Shown one piece after another: positions 18,901-26,708 of a stretch of 45,378 nucleotides of DNA. A program made the position numbers and the translations under genes. Location of the stretch: the NCBI RefSeq assembly GCF_002909255.1, contig NZ_PIOB01000017.1, positions 1-45,378 of the forward strand. Reading direction: 5' to 3'. The stretch is from Arenibacter hampyeongensis. Its GTDB lineage: Bacteria; Bacteroidota; Bacteroidia; Flavobacteriales; Flavobacteriaceae. The stretch's first letter is position 1, and each line of letters opens with the position of its first letter. The notes under the pieces are model-generated. The model saw only the letters and a list, made by a program, of their open reading frames with translations, was not told where the DNA came from and did no database searches.

Positions 18901-18964
18901 ATAGTAAAGAACATAGCAAAAAAAGAAGACAACATTTAAGGGGAGAGTGGTAATTCTTTTTCAT
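15920..18964 (-). CDS. Membrane-bound dehydrogenase-type lipoprotein: beta-propeller, HEAT repeats, c-type haem domain
   Basis: A 1014-residue lipoprotein (lipobox ISVSC, Cys27). Residues about 45-430 are the propeller of the putative membrane-bound dehydrogenase family, with repeats such as DPVDMMIDENGEIYVVEMHG and calcium-like loops RDSNGDGQID and EDSDGDGKSD. Residues about 440-830 are helical HEAT-type repeats (GIRENAIRLAELHLYDAPDL). Residues about 880-1014 form the haem-binding domain of Pirellula/Verrucomicrobium type, with CSSCH (Cys893, Cys896, His897) and closing LQEMADLLAYIRDVK. The design implies periplasmic oxidation of an organic substrate with electrons passed to haem; the substrate is unknown. 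It is the middle gene between two ceramidase-like paralogues. This architecture is most familiar from Planctomycetes and Verrucomicrobia. Confidence 0.87.
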   Translation of the reverse strand: MKKNYHSPLKCCLLFLLCSLLFISVSCRNEPHLPFSESAVNALSTLKIAPPFQIELLASEPLISDPVDMMIDENGEIYVVEMHGYPLDESGTGKIKLLRDSNGDGQIDTSIVFADGLTLPTGIMRWKKGVIVTDAPDVIYMEDSDGDGKSDIRETILTGFALSNPQHNLNNPLYGLDNWIYLAHESSVATQAYKKEFGDEGEAIFNPLQPQGPRLPKNANGRNVRFRPDSHELEMTSAASQFGQTFDSWGNHFLLNNSNHIYQELIADRYLQRNPNLLVTRVTRNLSDHGQPADVFPITKDPQHQLLTTVGVFTSAAGLEMYQGGAFTEDFDKVGFVAEPVNNLVHADYIKDDGVSFKASRVYNQKEFLASTDSWFRPVNIYTGPDGALYVLDYYRKFIEHPEWMAKEVVESGQLYEGTDKGRIYRITPIESKPADLSKRLNLAGASIGQLVEALANNNIWWRRNAQRILLDRNEKEAIPLLTEMAKNIDAPLGRLHALWTLEGLGQLSTEAIKHALKDPVSGIRENAIRLAELHLYDAPDLTDALLSLKEDTDIKVRYQLLLTLGFVDTPSVSQARQDILFKDIKDEWFQIAALSATSVQHSALLDAVIDHSEGDVSAYASIIHRLSAMIGRSGHLKEIQRQVQRATKKDTEEVAEWQASVLKGLAEGMKSKKLVFSDFQGIQNSLIRAFFEHPSKSVQEGSLQMLREVGLPDSPITTTALDRAEKTIGNKHQSIEQRAGAVYFLALDNPERHTPLLKGLITPGEALPVQLAALRTLSSEPGQIISEYLLEQWKILSPEVRKAAIQTFLKDPIRVKLLLDAIDAGQIQKTNIDQGHKIQLMTQQDQALKDRARTMFAENDDHQRQEIIERYKSALDLKGNALEGKQVFLQNCSSCHQIGGEAGRDFGPDLATIRNRRPASILNDIINPAQSIADGFDLWTVMLNNGESIQGVVSAETPTAISLHQIGGQETTISRADIKSLIPLGMSAMPVGLENSIDLQEMADLLAYIRDVK

Positions 18965-19195
18965 TCTTTATATTCAGTTTTAACCAAAGGTTATAAATTC
19001 ATACTTTCTATCACTACTATATATTGCCCGTTAATAATGACTTTTTAGCTTTAAAAGTATTACTCTTATTACTGTGTAAATATCAACCATCGATTCGTAG
19101 CCCTTATTTCATTTTAATTTTTCACTGCTCTAAATAAACATTCTTTCAATCTACTTAATAGTTCTTGTAGCTGATTATTCGTCCGCTTAAATCGA

Positions 19196-20542
19196 TTAGA
19201 ACCCTTCCTCCGATCGCCCTTCAAGGTAACCTAGTACGGCCTTCTTAAGGTCATTCTCCGCAGAAGGTGTAAAGGGAGAAACTGTTTCCACCTCATACCC
19301 CCCTTGTTCCCAAGAAGCAGCAGTTGGCAAATAGCCGAGCCAACCGTTGGTGTACCCAAAATAAAAAGTAAAAGGGAAAGGGGAACGATGGCGAATCTCG
19401 TTCGATATTTCATTAAACAACTCTAAGGGAGCACTCCATATTACCACATCATCGTTGATATTTAAGAAACGTATTGGAAGTTGTACTATCTTTTTCCCAT
19501 CATCATTGGTTCTTGTATAGCTTCCGAGTTCCGTAGGCCAGCCTAGACCCGGTTTTCTCGGGGTTTCAACAACAGTTGCCCCGGAATTTAATTTCACCTC
19601 ATTGGTCGTGGATAAAATCCTACTGTTAGCCTCTATGATCTTATCTCCAAGTAGCACTCGGAACTCCTTCAAGTGCCCCTGAATTGGATTAGGATATACA
19701 CTGTAGATAGGAGCTATATCCCCTGCGGCTCCATTGATAAATAGAACGGGGGCTCCAATTTTCTGCTCAACATAATCCGCGACAATTCCTGGTGCATCAC
19801 CACTGATTTCCAAGTTCTCCCCTCCCAAAACGGTACCGTGAATGGCGTAATTAGAAATCAGAGCTAAAGTGCTATTGTCTTCCCTATCAATTCGTAACAG
19901 CCCAATACGTCGGTCAACCGCTCCATCAGGGTTCATGCCAAGGGAAGCCTTGCCATCCACATCCAAAGCTCGGCGGTTAATATTGGCCCTTGAAAAACCC
20001 CAGCCCACACCTAAGCGTGCAGGTTCAAGATTCTTGAGCGCTTCTAAAATACCATTGATCAGCTTTTCCTCCGATTCGGCTGTATATTCGGGATTAGCTT
20101 CATGTTGGTAGCGGTCACCCATAAAAATTGCAGGAAGACCGGGTGACCCCAGTTCCGGGGCAGAGTGCGTATGGGTAACTGTCCACCAGAAATTAACCGG
20201 ATCAATTCCACATATATCTTGAAGTTTGGCTGCGACACGATCATACTCGGCAGGCGAAAGAACGCATATATCCGATGATACCAGAACAAACTTATTGGCA
20301 CCATCGTCCAAAGCGACAATACGATGGTAAATACTATCGTTGACTCCCATCGATTTTCGAGCTCCATAACCCAATAACCATTGGGGACTTTTGGGAGTAA
20401 TGTTTATTTTCTCTACAGACGCCCGAAACAAAGTAGAAAGTGATTTTCCTTTAATAGGAACAGAAGTATTGGACTGTTGAGTAAAACCCATCTTAACAGC
20501 AAACAAAAGAAAACAAACAACAAAAAGATTTTTCAATATCAT
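19196..20542 (-). CDS. Neutral/alkaline ceramidase-like hydrolase (single-domain paralogue)
   Basis: I take ATG 20542, which gives a clean signal peptide (MILKNLFVVCFLLFAVKMG, then FTQQ) and 448 residues; the frame stays open 18 codons further up but that tail is polar and unlikely. The whole mature protein is the ceramidase-like domain: WTVTHTHSAPELG, YAIHGTVLG and NGAAGDIAP, the last with Gly where ceramidases carry the nucleophile Ser. By eye about four residues in five match the gene at 14038-15861, which has an additional N-terminal module. It is the first gene of the minus-strand operon, 231 bases before the dehydrogenase lipoprotein gene. Confidence 0.85.
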   Translation of the reverse strand: MILKNLFVVCFLLFAVKMGFTQQSNTSVPIKGKSLSTLFRASVEKINITPKSPQWLLGYGARKSMGVNDSIYHRIVALDDGANKFVLVSSDICVLSPAEYDRVAAKLQDICGIDPVNFWWTVTHTHSAPELGSPGLPAIFMGDRYQHEANPEYTAESEEKLINGILEALKNLEPARLGVGWGFSRANINRRALDVDGKASLGMNPDGAVDRRIGLLRIDREDNSTLALISNYAIHGTVLGGENLEISGDAPGIVADYVEQKIGAPVLFINGAAGDIAPIYSVYPNPIQGHLKEFRVLLGDKIIEANSRILSTTNEVKLNSGATVVETPRKPGLGWPTELGSYTRTNDDGKKIVQLPIRFLNINDDVVIWSAPLELFNEISNEIRHRSPFPFTFYFGYTNGWLGYLPTAASWEQGGYEVETVSPFTPSAENDLKKAVLGYLEGRSEEGF

Positions 20543-20970
20543 GTGGGATTTAATATTAGTCATATACCTAATAAATTGTATTTTAAAAATAATCATATTT
20601 TTTGGGTATTATTATTCAGATTACTTAGATAGCCATTTCTTCGACAACTTCTGTAAAACCAAAAAGGTTTTCATAGCCCTTCATAGCCCTTTTGATTCAA
20701 TTAGAACCAAAGTTGTTTCAGGCAACAATAATCAAATTTTGTTCAGAAGTTACTGTATTCAATAATAATCACCTAAAGTTTAGATGTTTTCCGATTGCAC
20801 CAAGTTTGGTCAGCACTTAATAAATGAATATTGTGCCAATACTGTTGTCTAATAGAATCAAAAAAACTGCAATTAATAGGTCTCTATTAGATTTTAGTTA
20901 TTACCTTTTATAAATTTTCGACCAATCAACCATGGGATTATAGTAATTCGATCCTAAAATTTATATCTCA
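20543..20970. other. Divergent intergenic region between two catabolic operons
   Basis: A 428-base AT-rich region from which the ceramidase-like operon (minus) and the Gfo/Idh-esterase operon (plus) diverge, so it should hold both promoters. I found no exact TAnnTTTG box at a good distance. A tandem duplicate of TTCATAGCCC lies near 20669-20688. No gene is supported. Confidence 0.4.
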
Positions 20971-22344
20971 ATGAAAAAGCAACAAAAATCGGTATCGCGA
21001 CGAAGATTCTTGGATTCGATTACTACAGCGGCACTCGCTGTACCCTTTTTGGGAACTTCAGCCATAAGTTTGGCATCACCCAAGGACAAACTAAAACATG
21101 CCTGTATAGGTGTCGGTGGAATGGGGTGGCACGACCTCCAAAATTTCAAGCAACATCCTGACGTTCAGATTGTAGCACTATGTGATGTGGACGCCAAAAA
21201 CCTGCAAAAGGCAGCGGAACTTTTTCCAGATGCCAGAACATATTCCGATTGGCGCAAACTTCTTAAAAAAGAGCACGACAATATTGATTCGGTCAATGTC
21301 ACGGTACCGGACCATAATCATTTCGCCATTGCCTATCAGGCGATTCAAAATGGAAAACATGTCTATTGTCAAAAACCTTTGTGTCATGATGTGGTTGAAG
21401 TTCGCAAACTTACCGAAGCTTCAATAAAGGCTGGGGTAATGACCCAACTTGGCACCCACCATGCCTCGGGCAAAGGCGATCGTTCGGCGGTTCAAATAAT
21501 AAAGGATGGTGTTATAGGCAAAATAAAGCACGCCTACCTCTGCTCCAACCGTCCTGCAGCCATTGAGACCTATAGGCTGCCAGGCCCGCGCCCACCTCAA
21601 GGGCAGGATGTGCCTTCCCATTTAAATTGGGACCTTTGGACGGGGACTGCTCCGATGCGCCCCTATGCCCCCAAAATCTACCATCCGGCCATATGGCGAG
21701 CGTGGCAAGATTTTGGAACAGGTTGGTCAGGAGATATAGGTTGCCATATTTTTGATGCCGTTTGGAAAGGCCTTGGTTTAAAAGCACCTATGTCGGTCGT
21801 GGCCAAGGTTCAGGAGTCCTGGAAGACTTCTTCGCAAAGAAACGTTGATACATGGCCGCAGGGCGATCATATCACTTGGATGTTCCCTGGCAACGAGTTT
21901 ACAGAATCGGATGTGCTACCTTTGGAATGGTTTGACGGGGAGTTTTACCCGCCTTGGGAAATACAAGCCTTGTTTCATGGGAAACCATATCCAGCAGAAT
22001 CGGCCATCCTCATTGGAACCGAAGGAGCCCTGCTCATACCACATGGCGATATGCCCGTTCTATTGCCAGAAAATAAATATACGGATTACGAAATGCCAAA
22101 ATTGGATGACCGTAATCACTACCACCATTTTGTGGATGCCTGTTTGGGCGGTGAGAAAACAGAATCACATTTCGCTCAATCTGGCCCCATGACCGAAGCC
22201 ATCCTATTGGGCACGGTTGCCATACGTATACCGGACAAGGTCCTGGAATGGGACGCGGCCAATATGTTATTTCCTAAGCATCCAGAGGCCAATAAATATC
22301 TTCAGCGTGAGTATCGCAAAGGCTGGAGTGTAGCAGGGTTTTAA
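20971..22344 (+). CDS. Tat-exported Gfo/Idh/MocA-family oxidoreductase
   Basis: A 457-residue protein with a twin-arginine signal (SRRRFLDSITTAALAVPFLG, residues 9-28). The Rossmann fold starts with ACIGVGGMGWHD (GxGGxG dinucleotide loop) and VQIVALCDVDA, whose Asp binds the adenosine ribose. The catalytic-site strand GKHVYCQKPLCHDV carries QKP instead of the usual EKP, common in exported members. The C-terminal half is the substrate domain (GTGWSGDIGCHIFDAVWKGL). As in glucose-fructose oxidoreductase and GH109, the cofactor would be bound before Tat export and recycled in situ. It starts the plus-strand operon with the esterase 48 bases on. Confidence 0.88.
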   Translation: MKKQQKSVSRRRFLDSITTAALAVPFLGTSAISLASPKDKLKHACIGVGGMGWHDLQNFKQHPDVQIVALCDVDAKNLQKAAELFPDARTYSDWRKLLKKEHDNIDSVNVTVPDHNHFAIAYQAIQNGKHVYCQKPLCHDVVEVRKLTEASIKAGVMTQLGTHHASGKGDRSAVQIIKDGVIGKIKHAYLCSNRPAAIETYRLPGPRPPQGQDVPSHLNWDLWTGTAPMRPYAPKIYHPAIWRAWQDFGTGWSGDIGCHIFDAVWKGLGLKAPMSVVAKVQESWKTSSQRNVDTWPQGDHITWMFPGNEFTESDVLPLEWFDGEFYPPWEIQALFHGKPYPAESAILIGTEGALLIPHGDMPVLLPENKYTDYEMPKLDDRNHYHHFVDACLGGEKTESHFAQSGPMTEAILLGTVAIRIPDKVLEWDAANMLFPKHPEANKYLQREYRKGWSVAGF

Positions 22345-22392
22345 TGGGTCTGACAAATGGATGGTTTTAAAAAGAAATAAAAAAATTTAAAT

Positions 22393-23859
22393 ATGAAAAA
22401 ACTAACCATCATTCTTTTTCTACTTTTAACATTTGGGTTTCAAATCAATGCACAAACATTTGATGTCAGCTTTAAACAAGATGTACTAAAAGAAAGTTTT
22501 TCAGGAAACATACTTTTGTATTTATCAAAAGAAAACAAATACCCGAAAGATGTATTTGTGGGTCTGGAATTAATTCCTGTTTATAGAATAGAGGTAAACA
22601 ATTTAAAAGCAAATCAAGTGGCCACATTTAATGATAAGGCTATTTCCTATCCTGTAGAACTTTCAAATATCGAAAGATGCTCCTATTACGCACAAGTGGT
22701 GTTTGATCGAAACATGGGTGATTTCAATATAGGCACAAGTGAGGGAAACCTATATTCAGACCCACTTAGGGTAAGCTTAACAAAGAACTTCGATGAGGTA
22801 TTTAGATTAGAGGCCGAAAAAATTGTTCCCCCAATTCCATTTAAAGAAACAGAGTTTTTAAAAGAATTAAGTGTAAAATCAAAATTATTAAGTGATTTCC
22901 ATAAGAAGGATATTTTTGTAAAAGCCGCTGTAGTATTGCCTGAAGGATATTATGAAAATCCCGATCATAAATATCCCGTAATCTATTCCATTTTTGGATT
23001 TGGTGCCAATTATAAATTACATGCTGGTTTGGGCAAATATAAATTTACAAATCTAGGAGATCAACCTGCTATTGTTGTCTATTTGGATGGGAACTGTCCT
23101 GAAGGGCACTCGACCTATGCCAATAGTGATATAAATGGTCCTTGGGGCGATGCACTTGTAGAGGAGTTTATTCCAGCACTTAATAAAAAGTACCAAAGCA
23201 ATAGTGCCAACTTTTTATTTGGCCATAGCAGTGGTGGTTGGTCCAGTTTATGGTTACAAATAAATTATCCCAAGGTATTTTCCGGTACATGGTCAAGTTC
23301 TCCAGACCAGGTAGATTTTCGAAATTACCAGAATAAAAACATATACGAAACTAAAAATATGTTTTATGATAATAAAGGTAATTTATTGGCAGATGTCACT
23401 ATAGCAGGTAGATTTCCAATAGTTAGCGCCAAAGATTTTTATAGGACGGAGAACGTCATATATAGAGGCTCCCAGATGCATTCATTTGATGCAGTTTTTG
23501 GAGGTTATGATGAAAACGGAACTAGGATTAGATTGGTCAACCTTCCCGATGGAGAGGTAAATCAAGCTGCACTTCCTCTATGGAAAAGATACGACCTATC
23601 TATTAAATTAAGGGAAAATTGGGATTCTTTAAAGGATGACCTTGATGACAGGATAAGAATTTCTGTAGGTACGAGTGATAATTTCTATTTAAATCAATCC
23701 GTTGCATTATTGGAAGGCGAAATGAAAAAACGAAATGCCGGAATTGAGTTTCAATATTATCCAGGCGATCATTTTACTGTATTTACCGAAGAGTATCATA
23801 AGGAGGGACTTGCTTTTTTGGAGAAATGCTATAATAGATGGTTGAAGGAAAAGAAATAA
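22393..23859 (+). CDS. Secreted esterase (esterase D/enterochelin-esterase type)
   Basis: A 488-residue protein with signal peptide MKKLTIILFLLLTFGFQINAQ. Residues about 25-140 form an N-terminal beta domain, and residues about 160-488 an alpha/beta hydrolase of the putative esterase family (PF00756 type). The nucleophile elbow is GHSSGG with Ser279, preceded by the strand AIVVYLDGNCPEGHSTY and followed near the end by YYPGDHFTVF, whose His is the likely triad histidine. Relatives remove acetyl or feruloyl groups from polysaccharides or cleave siderophore esters. It lies between the exported Gfo/Idh gene and the beta-helix gene, which supports a role in sugar-ester breakdown. Confidence 0.82.
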   Translation: MKKLTIILFLLLTFGFQINAQTFDVSFKQDVLKESFSGNILLYLSKENKYPKDVFVGLELIPVYRIEVNNLKANQVATFNDKAISYPVELSNIERCSYYAQVVFDRNMGDFNIGTSEGNLYSDPLRVSLTKNFDEVFRLEAEKIVPPIPFKETEFLKELSVKSKLLSDFHKKDIFVKAAVVLPEGYYENPDHKYPVIYSIFGFGANYKLHAGLGKYKFTNLGDQPAIVVYLDGNCPEGHSTYANSDINGPWGDALVEEFIPALNKKYQSNSANFLFGHSSGGWSSLWLQINYPKVFSGTWSSSPDQVDFRNYQNKNIYETKNMFYDNKGNLLADVTIAGRFPIVSAKDFYRTENVIYRGSQMHSFDAVFGGYDENGTRIRLVNLPDGEVNQAALPLWKRYDLSIKLRENWDSLKDDLDDRIRISVGTSDNFYLNQSVALLEGEMKKRNAGIEFQYYPGDHFTVFTEEYHKEGLAFLEKCYNRWLKEKK

Positions 23860-24008
23860 ACGAGCTGATCAGTATAAAAATAATTGCTAGTTTAGATTTT
23901 CAAAATGTCGTTGCCAATATGCTAAATCTGATTTTCCTTTGTAAGATCCCAACACTCAAATCGGCAACTATTCAAATGCATAAACATATCCAAGTTCAAG
24001 CGTTCAAA

Positions 24009-25658
24009 ATGAAATATTCCCTATTAATATTTTTCTTCTTTTCCTTATTATTTGCAGCACAGGGTCAGACCGAAAGCCCACTGGAAAATGTAGTGATCAC
24101 TATCAAGAAGAAAAAAACCCATGTTTCTACAAATGAAAAGGGGGAATTGCATGTAAATGTATCCACCAAAGATGCCCTCAAGTTCAAAAACAACGGTTTA
24201 GTGCGCTATAGTGATCTTGGAGCCAGTGGAGATGGCAATACCGATGATATAGATGCCATAGCCGCAGCCCATGCATTTGCCAATCTGCATGGCCTTAAGG
24301 TGAAAGCAGACGAGGGGGCCACATACTACATTGGAGGAAAGGAGCGCACCGCAATCATACGAACGGATACCGATTTCGGCACAGCAGAGTTCCTCATCGA
24401 CGATACCGAGGTCCAAAACCGCAGTGCTTCTATTTTCATGGTCGGTTCCAGCCAACAACCCTTTAAACTTGAAGGCATTTCTTCCCTTCGGAAGAACCAG
24501 GAAAAAATCAACGTCTCCTTGCCAACATCCTGTCTGATTACGGTTACCAATGCTCATCAAAAGCATTATATCCGATATGGACTGAATCAAGATAATGGAT
24601 CTCAGCAAACAGATATTTTTGTCGTTGATAAAGACGGTAATGTGGATCAGGAAGCTCCCATTATCTGGGACTTCGACCAGGTTACGGATGTGACTGCCTT
24701 ACCCATGGACCAGACAACACTTAATATCAACGGTGGGCGTTTTACCACCATTGCCAATAAAGCTGAATCCAAGTACACTTATTATAGCCGTAACATCGCA
24801 ATCAGGCGTTCCAATGTAATATTGGATGGGCTGGAACACCGTATCATAGGTGAGGGAGACCATGGTGCCCCATATAGCGGCTTCATCACCACACGTGACT
24901 GCGCCTACATAACGGTGCAGAATTGCATCCTTACCGGACACAAAACCTATAGCACCATAGGTTCGGCGGGAAAGCCGGTCTCCATGGGAACTTATGATAT
25001 TTCGATTAGCCGTACACTAAATGTATCATTTGTGAACTGTAGTCAGACCAATGATATCAACGACAAAACATTTTGGGGAATACAGAGTTCCAACTATTCC
25101 AAAAATCTCGTCTATGACAATTGTACGTTTTCCCGGTTTGATGCCCACAAGGGGGTTGTAAATACTACTATCCGTAACTCTACCCTAGGACACATGGGTA
25201 TCAATGCCATTGGTAGCGGAACCCTAACTGTTGAGAATTCCACCATCCGAGGAAATAACCTAATTAATCTGCGATCTGATTATGGTAGTACCTGGCAGGG
25301 AGAAATCGTAATACGAAACTGTATTTTCGTCCCAGAAGGTGGCAAGCCAACCAGTGCCAGCTTGATTGGCGGTTCCAATTCCGGGCAGCACGATTTTGGC
25401 TACACCTGTTATATGCCTGAACAAATTACCATTGAAAATCTTCATATAGATGATTCCAATCATCCGGAAGATTATGTAGGTCCTGCCATTTTTGAAGATT
25501 TCAATGAGGAAATGACCGACGATTCCTATAAAGAGAAGTTTCCCTATGTCATAACCAATGAGATCGTTCTTAGGAATGTTACCACCGCTAGTGGTAAAGA
25601 TTTAATAATAAGTAGTAATCCATTCATGTTCAAAGATGTCAAAGTCTCCATTTATTAA
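24009..25658 (+). CDS. Secreted right-handed beta-helix protein (pectate-lyase fold)
   Basis: ATG 24009 is chosen because it begins a good signal peptide (MKYSLLIFFFFSLLFAAQG); the frame is open 57 codons upstream but that part is not signal-like. The product is 549 residues. YSDLGASGDGNTDDIDAIAA is the typical opening of the pectate lyase 3/GH28-type helix with its calcium-like Asp cluster. The body has repeating short beta strands with Asn/Thr/Ser/Ile turns (ITVQNCILTG, LVYDNCTFSRF, TTIRNSTLGHMG, LTVENSTIRGNN), the stacked rungs of a parallel beta-helix. It would cut or bind an acidic polysaccharide outside the cell. The specific lyase or hydrolase family cannot be fixed by eye. Confidence 0.8.
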   Translation: MKYSLLIFFFFSLLFAAQGQTESPLENVVITIKKKKTHVSTNEKGELHVNVSTKDALKFKNNGLVRYSDLGASGDGNTDDIDAIAAAHAFANLHGLKVKADEGATYYIGGKERTAIIRTDTDFGTAEFLIDDTEVQNRSASIFMVGSSQQPFKLEGISSLRKNQEKINVSLPTSCLITVTNAHQKHYIRYGLNQDNGSQQTDIFVVDKDGNVDQEAPIIWDFDQVTDVTALPMDQTTLNINGGRFTTIANKAESKYTYYSRNIAIRRSNVILDGLEHRIIGEGDHGAPYSGFITTRDCAYITVQNCILTGHKTYSTIGSAGKPVSMGTYDISISRTLNVSFVNCSQTNDINDKTFWGIQSSNYSKNLVYDNCTFSRFDAHKGVVNTTIRNSTLGHMGINAIGSGTLTVENSTIRGNNLINLRSDYGSTWQGEIVIRNCIFVPEGGKPTSASLIGGSNSGQHDFGYTCYMPEQITIENLHIDDSNHPEDYVGPAIFEDFNEEMTDDSYKEKFPYVITNEIVLRNVTTASGKDLIISSNPFMFKDVKVSIY

Positions 25659-25712
25659 CCTGCACCCATAAAGAGCCCGATTACTTGGAAGTTGATATAT
25701 TTAAATAGATAT

Positions 25713-25742
25713 GGCGGACAATTTCCGTTGGAAATGCCCGCC
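25713..25742. terminator. Hairpin between two convergent genes
   Basis: GGCGG...ATTTCC (25713-25726) pairs with GGAAAT...CCGCC (25730-25742) around loop GTT, with a small asymmetric bulge. It lies midway between the convergent 3' ends of the beta-helix gene and the NTF2-like lipoprotein gene, where a two-way terminator is expected. T-runs on either side are weak. Confidence 0.5.
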
Positions 25743-25799
25743 ACCAATCATAAATTAAACCTTCCAAAATAAATAAAAATAGAAGGAGATTTTTCGGAA

Positions 25800-26297
25800 T
25801 TACATTCCTGATTTAACTGCTGCAGTAGTCGTGCTCATATCCCGGATACAAATATATTTACCATCCCTTTTCTGAAAATAGGACATATAATTTCCATTTT
25901 CCACCTGCTTGCCGGAAGGATCAAAATTGGTCCAGGATCCTATCTCAACCGCTGAAGCCCCTTCCACGAATAGATCGACAATTTTATAAACGCTGTAATT
26001 CCCAGTTGTATCCTTTGCAATATTATTTGCAATATATTCCCTTATTGCCGCCTTACCCACAATAGGCTGTCTATTTCGGCTATAGCTGATGGCGTCGTCA
26101 CTGTAATAGGCAACAACGGCATCGGCATCCTTGGCTTTTTCACCTGCCGAATACGCGTCTTCCATAGCTTGAATTTCGCTCGTTATTTTCTCCATATCAA
26201 CTGTTTCCTTTTTTTCGGCAGGTGCGCAGGCAACAAAGGTCAAAGCCATACCTACTAAAAATCCGAATAATCCAATTTTTTGTTTCATAATTATCAT
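25800..26297 (-). CDS. NTF2-fold (DUF4440/SnoaL-like) lipoprotein
   Basis: A 165-residue protein with a lipoprotein signal (ALTFVAC, Cys24 counted from ATG 26297; a second start three codons on gives the same signal). The mature part is one NTF2-like cone: helix ITSEIQAMEDAYSAGEKAKDADAVVAYY, then SDDAISYSRNRQPIVGKAAIREYI and strands SAVEIGSWTNFDPSG and NGNYMSYFQKRDGKYICIRDM. Members include isomerases, dehydratases and binding proteins; here no catalytic set is obvious. It should be tethered to the membrane. The gene is monocistronic and convergent with the beta-helix gene. Confidence 0.8.
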   Translation of the reverse strand: MIIMKQKIGLFGFLVGMALTFVACAPAEKKETVDMEKITSEIQAMEDAYSAGEKAKDADAVVAYYSDDAISYSRNRQPIVGKAAIREYIANNIAKDTTGNYSVYKIVDLFVEGASAVEIGSWTNFDPSGKQVENGNYMSYFQKRDGKYICIRDMSTTTAAVKSGM

Positions 26298-26708
26298 GTT
26301 TTGGTTTGTTATTGAAAGTACAACTTAAGCATGATAATAACTAGATTAATCTGACCTATATACCTGAATTAAATGGAATAAGGCTGAAAACACCCTGTAT
26401 CCGTCAATTTAAGGTGGACTCTGTTCACAAATGGCCCAATTTGTTGGAATTTTAGTGCATAATCTTGATTCCAAGTCCGAAAAGGAAATGATATTAATGA
26501 AGAAGTTGCAATGAAGATTTAATTTATTACCAAAAATTATCACCTTTTTATTACCTTGATGTCGCTATAGGAATCAATCAAGCATTTTTCTGAAATTTAT
26601 ACCAACACAGACCCGTTTTGCTAACTTAAGCTTTATCATTTATTACAACTGCCCCGATTCCAATATCAACTTTATGCACGAAGCCAAATATCAACACCAC
26701 CTTAAAAT
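26298..26708. other. 411-base divergent gap, nothing recognised
   Basis: AT-rich spacer between the minus-strand lipoprotein gene and the plus-strand permease gene; it should carry promoters for both. A near-consensus -7 box on the minus strand (TACTTTCA) lies close to 26324-26317. No ORF, hairpin or repeat worth calling was found. Confidence 0.35.

Noticed and set aside
20669..20688. Tandem copy of TTCATAGCCC in the divergent region
   Set aside because: Only two short copies and no link to a known operator; noted in the intergenic entry but not called as a repeat array.
23838..24008. 57-codon upstream extension of the beta-helix gene
   Set aside because: It would overlap the esterase gene and hide a clear signal peptide that begins at ATG 24009.
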